From Myceligenerans indicum (lineage in GTDB: Bacteria; Actinomycetota; Actinomycetes; Actinomycetales; Cellulomonadaceae), in NCBI RefSeq assembly GCF_016742955.1, contig NZ_JABBYC010000001.1:434001-498000 (forward strand): a stretch of DNA of 64,000 nt, given 5' to 3'. Position 1 is the first letter of the stretch, and each line of letters opens with the position of its first letter. Below, one piece after another: positions 28,505 to 35,983 of the stretch. The translations under genes were made by a program, and so were the position numbers. The notes under the pieces are model-generated. The model saw only the letters and a program-made list of their open reading frames with translations. It ran no database searches and had not been told where the DNA came from.

Positions 28505-28515
28505 TGCGGTGACGT

Positions 28516-28619
28516 GAGCGGGCGTGTGACGCCGCCGGCGGCAGAACACCCGGCGAACCGGGCGCGGGGCTCGAACCCGCACTGCCATGACCAGGTAACC
28601 GATCGGCTCCGGCCCGCTC
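28516..28619 (-). ncRNA. Y RNA module 2 (middle), reduced tRNA-like domain
   Basis: Outer helix GAGCGGGC/GCCCGCTC (8 bp, perhaps longer with bulges), then CCGGAG opposite TCACACG, and an inner helix GCCGATCGG/CCGGCGGC with one bulged A. The sequence GATCGGTTACC matches module 3. The T-arm GCGGGTTCGAGCCCCGC and a hairpin CGCCCGG-TTCG-CCGGGTG are present, but the D-arm consensus is missing; the inner helix begins at once after TTCTG. So it keeps the Ro-binding frame with a shortened effector domain. Confidence 0.72.
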
Positions 28620-28623
28620 CGAC

Positions 28624-28764
28624 GAGGTCCGGGCGGGCGTGTGGCCGACCGCCGGGGGTCTCATGCTCTGCCCGTTGAGCTACGCCACCCGAAGTGACGA
28701 CGGGACTCGAACCCGCAACCCTGAGTGTGAAGTGAACCGACCGTCTCCGGTCCGCCCGAACCTC
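28624..28764 (-). ncRNA. Y RNA module 1 (promoter-proximal), permuted tRNA-like
   Basis: Outer helix GAGGTTCGGGCG/CGCCCGGACCTC (12 bp with one G-U), then GACCGGAG opposite GGCCACACG, and an inner helix GACGGTCGG/CCGGCGGTC with one mismatch. The effector part has T-arm GCGGGTTCGAGTCCCGT, acceptor-like hairpin CGTCAC-TTCGG-GTGGCG, linker TA and D-arm GCTCAACGGGCAGAGC. The outer helix sequence differs from modules 2 and 3 although pairing is kept, which is covariation between paralogues. Confidence 0.78.
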
Positions 28765-28789
28765 GCCGATGTTCAGTTGTCCGGGCGTG

Positions 28790-28795
28790 AGCCTA
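28790..28795 (-). promoter_or_regulatory. Candidate -10 of the Y RNA-Ro operon
   Basis: On the minus strand TAGGCT (the same hexamer as at prfB) is followed after 7 nt by GG at 28782-28781, a plausible start 18 nt before the first Y-RNA helix. The -35 is not obvious. An A-rich run (GGAAAAATACGG) lies about 20-30 nt upstream. The remaining spacer to the L,D-transpeptidase start (28796-29060) shows no other gene. Confidence 0.4.
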
Positions 28796-29060
28796 GGCGG
28801 GGCCGGCGAGGGGCGCACCGTATTTTTCCTGATGGGGAGGGTGCGGGTGGTGCGGGTCGGGGAGGAGCCCCAGGTGCCGGTCACGGTCCGGTGACGATTC
28901 ACCACCTCAACCAACGAATCGGGCATCCTGGCCGTCTCTCCCCGTGAGAACTTCGCGCGTGGCCCGCTCTGACCAGGGAAGACGGAGCGCTCGGCGCGCG
29001 ATGACGACTGACGGGCATCCGCGTGCCGATCGTGGGCCCGCCCCCAGGAGGAGCGCAGCG

Positions 29061-30008
29061 ATGGACAACAGCGTGACACGCAAGATGACGGCCGGAACCC
29101 TGGGTGCGGTGGCCCTGGTCGCCACCCTGGTGGCGGCCAGCAGCAGCGAGGCCCAGGAGACGCCGTCGGACACCGCCGCCCCGTCGTCGACCAGCAGCGC
29201 CGAGCGTTCGGGCGCCGCGGCGCCGGACGTCGCGCTGGTGTCGACGCCCGACGCGCGGCGTGCCGCCGCCCAGGAGCAGGCCGCCGACCGGCGCGCCGCG
29301 GCCGAGGCCGCGAAGGCCGCCGAAGAGGCCGAGGCTGCCGCGCGGGCGGAGGCCAAGGCAGCGGCGAAGGCAGCGGCGAAGGCCAAGGCGGAGGCGGAGC
29401 GTCAGGCGCGCCTGGCCGAGATCACCCCCGGCGAGCAGGGGGAGCACGTGGCGCGGATGCAGGAGCGTCTGCGACAGCTCGGCTACCAGGTGACGTCCGC
29501 GGACGGCGTCTACGGTGCCGAGACCTGGCAGGCCGTGGTCGCGTTCCAGAAGGTCGCCGGTCTGGGCCGGGACGCCGTGGTGGGGCCGGCCACCCAGAAG
29601 GCCCTGGACGACGGCGTGGTCCCGGTCTCGCGGTACGGCGGAACCGGCATCGAGGTGGACCTCGGGCGGCAGGTGCTGCTCGTGGTCGAGAACGGCAAGG
29701 TGATCCGCACCTTCAACGCGGCGTCCGGCAACGGCGAGAGCTACGAGGCGCTGGGCGCCCAGTACGTGGCGCACACCCCGAGCGGCAGCTTCGCCGTGTA
29801 CCGGCAGGTGGACGGTATCCGGGAGTCGTCCCTCGACCTGGGCAGCATGTACCGGCCCAAGTACTTCACCGGCGCCATCGCCGTGCACGGCTCGCCCTCG
29901 ATCCCCGCCTACCCGGCGTCGCACGGCTGCATCCGCGTGTCCAACACCGCGATGGACTGGATCTGGTCCTGGGGCGCCTCGGTCGGCACCCCGGTCCACG
30001 TGTACTGA
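29061..30008 (+). CDS. L,D-transpeptidase with peptidoglycan-binding domain
   Basis: A 315-aa exported enzyme. The signal peptide (1-35, MDNSVTRKMTAGTLGAVALV) is followed by a 70-residue Ala/Glu/Lys coiled segment, PG_binding_1 (about 118-175, GEHVARMQERLRQLGYQVTS) and a YkuD domain (about 190-315). The catalytic site is HGSPSIPAYPASHGCIRVS, with the active Cys and conserved His. It should form 3-3 cross-links or attach proteins in the cell wall. ATG 29061 has AGGAGGAGCG before it. It is divergent from the Y RNA-Ro operon. Confidence 0.93.
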   Translation: MDNSVTRKMTAGTLGAVALVATLVAASSSEAQETPSDTAAPSSTSSAERSGAAAPDVALVSTPDARRAAAQEQAADRRAAAEAAKAAEEAEAAARAEAKAAAKAAAKAKAEAERQARLAEITPGEQGEHVARMQERLRQLGYQVTSADGVYGAETWQAVVAFQKVAGLGRDAVVGPATQKALDDGVVPVSRYGGTGIEVDLGRQVLLVVENGKVIRTFNAASGNGESYEALGAQYVAHTPSGSFAVYRQVDGIRESSLDLGSMYRPKYFTGAIAVHGSPSIPAYPASHGCIRVSNTAMDWIWSWGASVGTPVHVY

Positions 30009-30050
30009 GCCGGTACGGCCCCGGGAACGGCCGGTACGGCCCCGGGAACG
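30009..30050. repeat. Perfect 21-bp tandem duplication between convergent genes
   Basis: GCCGGTACGGCCCCGGGAAC plus G occurs twice head to tail directly after the L,D-transpeptidase stop. Each unit contains CCGGTACGG and CCCCGGGA, able to form small hairpins; it may act as a bidirectional terminator with the HAD gene. Confidence 0.85.
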
Positions 30051-30074
30051 ACGCCTGGGCCGCGCACGGTCCCT

Positions 30075-30749
30075 TCAGTCGACCGGCAGGGCCAGGAGCC
30101 CCCGGACCGTCTCGACGAGGTCGCCGCCCGCGACGTCCGGGCCGGCGAAGATGTCCGGGAAGCTCTCCCCGCCACGGGCGACCCATCCCGTGGTGAGCCC
30201 GGCCTGGTGGGCACCATGGGTGTCCCAGGCGTGCGCGGCCACCAGGGCGAGCTGCTCCGGATCGGCGCCGGTGCTGCGGACCGCGTGCCGGTAGATCTCC
30301 GGGGCGGGCTTCCACTGCCGCACGTCGTCGACCGACAGGACCTGCTCGATGTCGTCGTCCAGGCCGGCGCGGTGCAGCAGCCGAATGGTGTTCTGCGCCG
30401 AACCGTTCGTCAGCGTCACCAGCCGGATGCCCGCGTCCCGGGCGAGCCGGACCGCCGGCAGCACGTCGGGATGCGGGTCGAGCTCGGCGAACCCCGCGAG
30501 GACGGCGCCCGCCGCCTCGTCGTCGAGCGCGGATCCGGTGGCCGATCGCAGGGCCTGGGCGGCGACCTCGCCGAACGGGCGGTAGCTCCCGCTGGCCGCG
30601 AGGGCGAACCCGTCCCGCAGGAGGCGCGAGAAGAACAGCTCCAGCACGTGCCCCGGCTGCCCGGCGTCGACCAGCCGCCGCCGGACCGGTTCGAGCGGGA
30701 ACAGCGTCTCGATGACGTCGAACGCGATGACCCGAGGACGTTTCGCCAT
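30075..30749 (-). CDS. HAD-superfamily hydrolase, haloacid dehalogenase type II-like
   Basis: A 224-aa cytoplasmic hydrolase. Motif I is VIAFDVIETLFPLEP (nucleophile Asp near residue 10, followed by xxxT), motif II VTLTNGS near 115, and motif III KPAPEIY near 146. The later VAAHAWDTHGAHQAGLTTGW matches 2-haloacid dehalogenases and related phosphatases. The second Asp of phosphatase-type DxD is absent, favouring dehalogenase-like chemistry, but substrates cannot be predicted. It is divergent from the GH20 fusion gene. Confidence 0.85.
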   Translation of the reverse strand: MAKRPRVIAFDVIETLFPLEPVRRRLVDAGQPGHVLELFFSRLLRDGFALAASGSYRPFGEVAAQALRSATGSALDDEAAGAVLAGFAELDPHPDVLPAVRLARDAGIRLVTLTNGSAQNTIRLLHRAGLDDDIEQVLSVDDVRQWKPAPEIYRHAVRSTGADPEQLALVAAHAWDTHGAHQAGLTTGWVARGGESFPDIFAGPDVAGGDLVETVRGLLALPVD

Positions 30750-30888
30750 GCCACGATGGTTCCGTCACGCCACGGTCCCGGCAAGCTGGTGCGTCCCGGA
30801 CCGTGCGGTGACGCACGACAGCCCTGGACCAGCAGGTCGTGGCGATCCGCGATGTCCGCTGCGATGCGGGCATGCGGCGCGTCGGCGT

Positions 30889-30894
30889 TAGGGT
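30889..30894 (+). promoter_or_regulatory. -10 box for leaderless GH20 fusion gene
   Basis: TAGGGT ends 8 nt before the GTG at 30903 and there is no ribosome-binding site. This supports 30903 as the start against the much longer open frame that would run antisense through the HAD gene. Confidence 0.5.
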
Positions 30895-30902
30895 TGCACT
30901 CC

Positions 30903-33900
30903 GTGACCCCCGATCCCGGTCTCGTGCCCGCACCCGTGTCGCTGGAGACCGGAGACGGGACGGTCCTGCTCGGCGACGGCGCGCGGGTCGCGGCGGACCC
31001 GGCACTGCGTCCCGCCGCACGGTGGTGGCGCGGGGTCACCGAGGCGGCGTTCGGCATCGAGCTCGTGCCTGACGACGGCGCGGGGAACCCGGACGTGAGC
31101 TTCGTGCGCGGCAGCGGCACCCCGCCGGGTGGCTACCGCCTGGAGATCGCCCCCGGTGCGTCGACCCGGGTGCGGGTCGAAGCCGCCGACCTCGACGGTG
31201 CGCATGCCGCCGCGCAGACCCTGCGGCAGCTGGCCGGCCCCGGAGCCTTCCGGCGCGCGCCGCTCCGTACCGGCGAGGGCACCCGCCGGCCGTCGTCGGG
31301 CACCGTCGCCCTTTCCGCCCTGCGCATCGCCGACCACCCCCGCTTCGGCTGGCGCGGCGTCCTGCTCGACGTCGCCCGGCACTTCCTGCCCAAGCACGAC
31401 GTGCTGCGGTTCGTCGACCTCGCCGCGCTGCACAAGCTCAACGTGCTCCAGCTCCACCTCACCGACGACCAGGGCTGGCGTCTGGAGGTGCGCCGCTTCC
31501 CGGAGCTGACGCAGGCGGGCGCCTGGCGGGCCGAGTCCACGATCGGCACCTGGCGCACGGGAACCGGCGACGGCACACCCCACGGCGGCTTCTACACGCA
31601 GGACGACCTGCGCGAGATCGTCGCCTACGCGCGCGAGCGCGGGGTCACGGTGGTGCCGGAGATCGACGTTCCCGGACACGTCGAGGCCGCCGTGGCCGCC
31701 TACCCGTTCCTCGGAACCCGCAAGGACCGGCGTGGTGTGCGCACCACCTGGGGGATCAGCGAGGACGTGCTCGACCCGTCCGAGGAGTCCCTGGCGTTCT
31801 TCCGGCACGTGCTCGACGAGGTCGCGGACGTGTTCGACGCCCCGTGGATCCACCTCGGCGGCGACGAGGTGCCCGTGGACCGCTGGGAACGGTCGCCCGC
31901 CATCCGGGCGCGTGCCGCCGCCCTCGGGTTCGTGCGGCCGGCGGCCCCGGCATCGGGTCATGGTGTGCTCCGGGCGCCGGCAGAGCCGGTTCCCGACGTC
32001 GCCCGCCTGCACGGCTGGTTCCTGGCCAGGCTCGCCGACCACGTGCGAGACCTGGGGCGGCGGGCGATCGTCTGGGACGAGGCGTTCGGTCCCGACCTGC
32101 CGCGCGACGTCGTCGTGACCGCCTGGCGCGCGGGCAGCCCGGGTATCGCGTCGCGGGCGGCCGCGGCCGGGCACGACGTCGTCGTCGCACCCGAGACGGC
32201 CTGGTACCTGGACCACCGCGGCGGTGACCACCCGGAGGAGCCCGTCCCGGTGGGCTTCCTCCGTACGGTCGCGGACGCCCTGTCCTACCACCCGGACCTG
32301 CCGGGCGGCCTCCCGCAGGCCGCGGCCGGGGGAGTCGAGGCGGCCGGGGGAGCCGAGGAGGCCGGAGGGGTCGAGGCGGCCGGAGCCACGGACACGGAGC
32401 ACCGTGGCCGGCTGCTCGGAGGGCAGGCGCAGGTCTGGACGGAGCACCTGGACTCCGCGCGCCGCGTCGACCACGCCACCTTCCCGCGGCTGGCGGCCGT
32501 CGCCGAGGTGCTCTGGTCGCCCGCGACCGACCGCACGCCCGGGACGCCGGCGTCGGACGGGTTCCTGAAGCGGCTCGACGAGCACCACCTGCCCCGGCTC
32601 GACGCCTACGGCGTCGAGTACCGGCCGCCCACGGGCCCGCACTTCTGGCAGCGCCGGCCCGGCGTGGCCGGAGCGTTCCGCGACCTGGCCGGCGAACTGG
32701 CCGGCGCGCGCGAGAGCGAGACGCGGCTCCACGGCGCCGAGGCGAGCATGGGAGCGGGGGCAGGCGCCGGCGTGGGGGCGCTCGCGGGCCACGGCGGCGC
32801 CCGGTCTGCCGTGTCCGGCCCGCAGGCGTCTTCGCCGCCTGCCGTCGGCGTCGTGGCCGGCGCGAGGCTCCCGCTGCCCGACGGGTCCCTGTCCGAACCG
32901 GTCGACCTCCACCTCCGCGGCGGGCGTATCACCCTGGTGACGCGTGCCGCCGCCCGTGCGGCGCCGGACCGTCACGTTCTCGACGCCGGGGGGCGGATCG
33001 CCCTGCCGGGACTGATCGACGCGCACTCCCACGCCGAGGGCGTCGTGCACGACCCGGACGTGCAGCACTCGCTCCTGCGGCAGGGCGTCACGACCATCGT
33101 GACCGGGCAGGACGGCGTCTCGTACGCCCCGGGTGACGGGAGGTGGCCGGCCGCCTACTTCGCGGCGATCCTCGGCGACCACCCGAGCTATCGCGGCCCG
33201 CGTGTGCGCGACCTCCTGGCCTGCTACGACGGCACGGTTCCGGTGAACGTCGCCTACCTCGCCCCGCACGGCACGATCCGGCACGCGGTGCTCGGGGACA
33301 ACCCGAAGCGAGCCACCAAGAAGGACCTCGCGCGCATGCGGGCGCTCCTGCGCCAGGCCCTGCGCGACGGCGCGTGCGGGCTGTCGACCGGCCTGGAGTA
33401 CGTGCCCGGCGGGTACGCCGACGAGCGCGAGCTGGTGACGCTCGCGGAGGTCGTCGCGGGGCGGGGCCTGCCGCACGTCAGTCACATGCGCGGGTACGAG
33501 GACAAGGCGGGCGACGGCTTCGCGGAGCTCGTGCGGATCGCGCGGGCTTCCGGTGTCGCCACGCACGTGTCGCACTACCACGGGCCTGCGGCCGAACTTG
33601 CCGGGTACGTCGACGAAGCGCGCGCCGACGGTCTCGACGTCACCTTCGACTCCTACCCCTACCTGCGCGGATGCTCCATCCTGTCGATGGTCTCGCTGCC
33701 GCCGTGGCTGCCGCTCGCCGACCCGGAGGCCACGGTGAGCGCCCTGCGGGATCCGGAGACGGTCGCGCGGCTGCGGCGTGAGCACTTCCCCGCCCTGGCC
33801 GAGACGTGGCCCCGCATCACGTTCGCGTCCGTGCCCGACCAGGGAGGCCGGAACCTCACCTGGGCGGAGGGCCGGACGCTGCCCGACGTCGCCCGGCTGC

Positions 33901-34391
33901 TGGGTCTCGACCCCGCTGATGCCGTGATCGAGGTCCTCGTGGCGACGGGCCTGCGCGCCACCTGCGTGTTCGCCCAGCCCCCGACGAACTCCGCGGAGTC
34001 GGTGGCCGCGCTCGCGGGCCACGCGGCGCATCTGGGCGGGTCGGACGCGATCTACCTGGGCGGGCGCCCGCATCCGCGCGGCTGGGGCGCGTTCGCCCGG
34101 ATGCTCGCCGAGCGGGTGGGCTCCGGCGACTGGTCGTGGCATGACGCCGCCGAGCACCTGTCAGGACGGGCGGCGAGGCGGTTCGGGCTCGCCGGCCGCG
34201 GCGCGCTCGTGGCAGGTTCCGTCGCGGACGTCGTCCTGGTCGACCCGGACACGGTGCGTGACCGCGCCACCTACGACCTGCCGCGCGTGGTGGCGTCGGG
34301 CGTCGACGACGTCCTGGTGCGGGGTGTACCGGTCCTGGCGGGCGGTGACCTGACCGGAGCGGCCCCGGGCGGTGCGGTTCGTCCTGGCTGA
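30903..34391 (+). CDS. Fusion: GH20 beta-N-acetylhexosaminidase + D-aminoacylase-like amidohydrolase
   Basis: A 1162-aa two-enzyme protein. Residues 1-590 are GH20: a GH20b-like N-domain, then FGWRGVLLDVARHFLPKHDV, LHLTDDQGWRLEV and the catalytic pair in HLGGDEVP near 320. Residues 640-1162 form a metal-dependent amidohydrolase of the N-acyl-D-amino-acid deacylase type, with HxH in LIDAHSHAEGVV near 705, VSHYHGPAAE and GGRPHPRGWGAF. A Gly/Ala linker joins them. No signal peptide, so it should act in the cytoplasm on imported GlcNAc-containing and N-acyl-D-amino acid compounds such as muropeptide parts. An 18-bp repeat (32331-32384) adds a low-complexity loop in GH20. Confidence 0.88.
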   Translation: MTPDPGLVPAPVSLETGDGTVLLGDGARVAADPALRPAARWWRGVTEAAFGIELVPDDGAGNPDVSFVRGSGTPPGGYRLEIAPGASTRVRVEAADLDGAHAAAQTLRQLAGPGAFRRAPLRTGEGTRRPSSGTVALSALRIADHPRFGWRGVLLDVARHFLPKHDVLRFVDLAALHKLNVLQLHLTDDQGWRLEVRRFPELTQAGAWRAESTIGTWRTGTGDGTPHGGFYTQDDLREIVAYARERGVTVVPEIDVPGHVEAAVAAYPFLGTRKDRRGVRTTWGISEDVLDPSEESLAFFRHVLDEVADVFDAPWIHLGGDEVPVDRWERSPAIRARAAALGFVRPAAPASGHGVLRAPAEPVPDVARLHGWFLARLADHVRDLGRRAIVWDEAFGPDLPRDVVVTAWRAGSPGIASRAAAAGHDVVVAPETAWYLDHRGGDHPEEPVPVGFLRTVADALSYHPDLPGGLPQAAAGGVEAAGGAEEAGGVEAAGATDTEHRGRLLGGQAQVWTEHLDSARRVDHATFPRLAAVAEVLWSPATDRTPGTPASDGFLKRLDEHHLPRLDAYGVEYRPPTGPHFWQRRPGVAGAFRDLAGELAGARESETRLHGAEASMGAGAGAGVGALAGHGGARSAVSGPQASSPPAVGVVAGARLPLPDGSLSEPVDLHLRGGRITLVTRAAARAAPDRHVLDAGGRIALPGLIDAHSHAEGVVHDPDVQHSLLRQGVTTIVTGQDGVSYAPGDGRWPAAYFAAILGDHPSYRGPRVRDLLACYDGTVPVNVAYLAPHGTIRHAVLGDNPKRATKKDLARMRALLRQALRDGACGLSTGLEYVPGGYADERELVTLAEVVAGRGLPHVSHMRGYEDKAGDGFAELVRIARASGVATHVSHYHGPAAELAGYVDEARADGLDVTFDSYPYLRGCSILSMVSLPPWLPLADPEATVSALRDPETVARLRREHFPALAETWPRITFASVPDQGGRNLTWAEGRTLPDVARLLGLDPADAVIEVLVATGLRATCVFAQPPTNSAESVAALAGHAAHLGGSDAIYLGGRPHPRGWGAFARMLAERVGSGDWSWHDAAEHLSGRAARRFGLAGRGALVAGSVADVVLVDPDTVRDRATYDLPRVVASGVDDVLVRGVPVLAGGDLTGAAPGGAVRPG
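32331..32384 (+). repeat. 18-bp tandem repeat inside the GH20 domain
   Basis: Three imperfect units GGAGTCGAGGCGGCCGGG, GGAGCCGAGGAGGCCGGA and GGGGTCGAGGCGGCCGGA encode GVEAAG-GAEEAG-GVEAAG. The insertion lies between LSYHPDLPGG and HRGRLLGGQAQVWTE, in a surface loop of the GH20 barrel. Confidence 0.85.
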
Positions 34392-34499
34392 GCGCGCCGG
34401 GCGAGGTTCGGTGCCGGACCGGTGCTCCCGTCCCGGAGGTATCCGGGATGCCTTGGCGCGCGCGCCCGTGCGGGCGCGGTGATCCGGCAGGATGTGTCC

Positions 34500-35702
34500 G
34501 TGCGCATCGATGACTTCTCGCTGTCCTGGCCGTTGCTGACCGTCGATCAGGCGGCGCTCGAGCACAACATCGCGTCCGTCGCCGAGGTGTTCTCCGGTGC
34601 CGGGGTGGAGTTCGCGCCGCACGTGAAGACCCATATGGCCACGGGGATCTACCGGCGACAGGCCGCGGCCGGAACCTGGGGCGCGACCGTGGCCACCCCG
34701 GGCCAGCTCCGGGAGGTGGTCTGGTGGGGCAAGGTGGGCCTGCGCACCCGCGTGCTCCTGGCCAACGAGCTCACCGACCCGCGCGAGGCCCGCTGGCTGC
34801 GCGCGGCGCTGGACGCGGGCGAGGTCGAGGAGGCCTGGGTCTACGTCGACTCGTGGGAGGGTGTGGCGCTCCTGGACGCGGCGTTCGCCGAGGCTGTCTT
34901 CCCCGAGCGGCTGGGCGTGCTGGTGGAGGTGGGCGTGCCGGGCGGACGCACCGGGGTGCGATCGATCGCCCAGGTCGCGGCACTGGCCCGGGAGGTCACG
35001 CGGGCGGGGCTGCGGCTCGTGGGCGTCGCCGGGTACGAGGGCCCGGTGGCGGTCGGGACCAGCGACGCGGAGCTGGCGGCGGTGGCCCGCTGGTGCGCGG
35101 ACCTGCGGGCCGCGGGCGCGCGTGTCGCCGGCCTCGTGGACGGCGAGGTGGTGCTCAGCGCGGGCGGGAGCGCGTTCGCCGACGTCGTGCTCCGGGAGCT
35201 GACCCGGCCGCTGACGGATCCGGCCGGCGCGGCGGTCGCCACGCGCGTGGTGCTGCGCTCGGGCGCGTACGTCGCCCACGACCACGGCCACTACCGCCGC
35301 ACGGATCCGTGGCGCCGGCTGGGCGCGAGTCCCCTGCGGCCTGCCCTGACGGTGTGGGGCCAGGTGCTGTCGGTGCCGGAACCCGGCCTGGTCATCTGTG
35401 GGGTGGGGCGCCGGGACGCGTCGTCGGACATCGACCTGCCGACGCCGCTGACCGTCCGCACCGTGGACGACGGCGGCCGGCTCGGCAAGGCGCGCGACCT
35501 GCCCGACGGCTGGGGTGAGGTCACGGCGCTCAACGACCAGCACGCCTTCGTCCGGGTGGGGCAGGGCGCCGGGGAGATCCGCCCGGGGGACGTGGTCGGC
35601 TTCGGGATCTCGCATCCGTGCACCACCTTCCAGCTGTACCGGACGGCGTACCTGGTCGACGGCGACGAGATCGTCGAGCCGCTGCAGCTCGCGTTCCACT
35701 GA
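34500..35702 (+). CDS. D-serine dehydratase / D-threonine aldolase-like PLP enzyme
   Basis: A 400-aa fold-type III PLP protein. The N-terminal barrel has FAPHVKTHMATGIYRRQ (PLP lysine near residue 45) and the phosphate-binding stretch LSAGGSAFADVV. The C-terminal D-serine-dehydratase-like domain ends with DVVGFGISHPCTTFQLYRTA, whose His and Cys bind zinc. It should deaminate or cleave D-amino acids such as those freed by the preceding D-aminoacylase domain. GTG 34500 lies 6 nt after CAGGAT (34488-34493), so it is probably leaderless; GTG 34494 is an alternative. Confidence 0.85.
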   Translation: MRIDDFSLSWPLLTVDQAALEHNIASVAEVFSGAGVEFAPHVKTHMATGIYRRQAAAGTWGATVATPGQLREVVWWGKVGLRTRVLLANELTDPREARWLRAALDAGEVEEAWVYVDSWEGVALLDAAFAEAVFPERLGVLVEVGVPGGRTGVRSIAQVAALAREVTRAGLRLVGVAGYEGPVAVGTSDAELAAVARWCADLRAAGARVAGLVDGEVVLSAGGSAFADVVLRELTRPLTDPAGAAVATRVVLRSGAYVAHDHGHYRRTDPWRRLGASPLRPALTVWGQVLSVPEPGLVICGVGRRDASSDIDLPTPLTVRTVDDGGRLGKARDLPDGWGEVTALNDQHAFVRVGQGAGEIRPGDVVGFGISHPCTTFQLYRTAYLVDGDEIVEPLQLAFH

Positions 35703-35883
35703 GGTGAGGGCTCGGGGGCGGGAGACCGGTCCTGATTCCCTGGTCGGGCGGCTGACCCGGCTGGTGGTTCGCCGGGCTGGTGGCTGACGCCCCGGGGTGA
35801 AGATGTGCGCCGTGGCCCCGCCTCCTCAGGTCAAGTTTCTGTTGCGGCGTCCGTCGTCGGCTGGACTTCGGGCGTTCGAACAG

Positions 35884-35903
35884 GTTCAGTAGGGGACCTA
35901 ACA
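35884..35903. promoter_or_regulatory. ROK-type operator over the promoter of the first binding protein
   Basis: GTTCAGTAGGGGACCTAACA matches the site before the ROK gene (37347-37366) in 14 of 20 positions, with GTT at one end and CTAAC near the other. A -10-like TAACAT (35899-35904) overlaps it, so binding would block transcription of the gene at 35980. The rest of 35703-35883 shows no gene. Confidence 0.5.
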
Positions 35904-35908
35904 TAAGC

Positions 35909-35983
35909 ATGTCGGCGCACAGGGGAGCTGACGTGATGCCCGCCGCACGGTGCGGCGGCCCGTCGGAAGGGTCCCCTCGATGA
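35909..35983 (+). CDS. Possible leader peptide coupled to the binding protein
   Basis: A 24-codon frame starts 4 nt after the -10 TAACAT, runs MSAHRGADVMPAARCGGPSE and GSPR, and stops as ATGA across the next ATG. It may be the translated leader of a leaderless message that delivers ribosomes to the binding-protein start. No known peptide family. Confidence 0.3.
   Translation: MSAHRGADVMPAARCGGPSEGSPR

Noticed and set aside
28380..28725. Three canonical tRNA genes suggested by T-arm and D-arm sequences on the minus strand
   Set aside because: The arms come in the wrong order (T-arm before D-arm), there is no anticodon arm and the acceptor strands are joined by a tetraloop. They fit Y-RNA effector domains.
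30207..30902. N-terminal extension of the GH20 fusion protein
   Set aside because: This part of the open frame is antisense to the HAD hydrolase gene and lacks any GH20 similarity; a TAGGGT box places the start at 30903.
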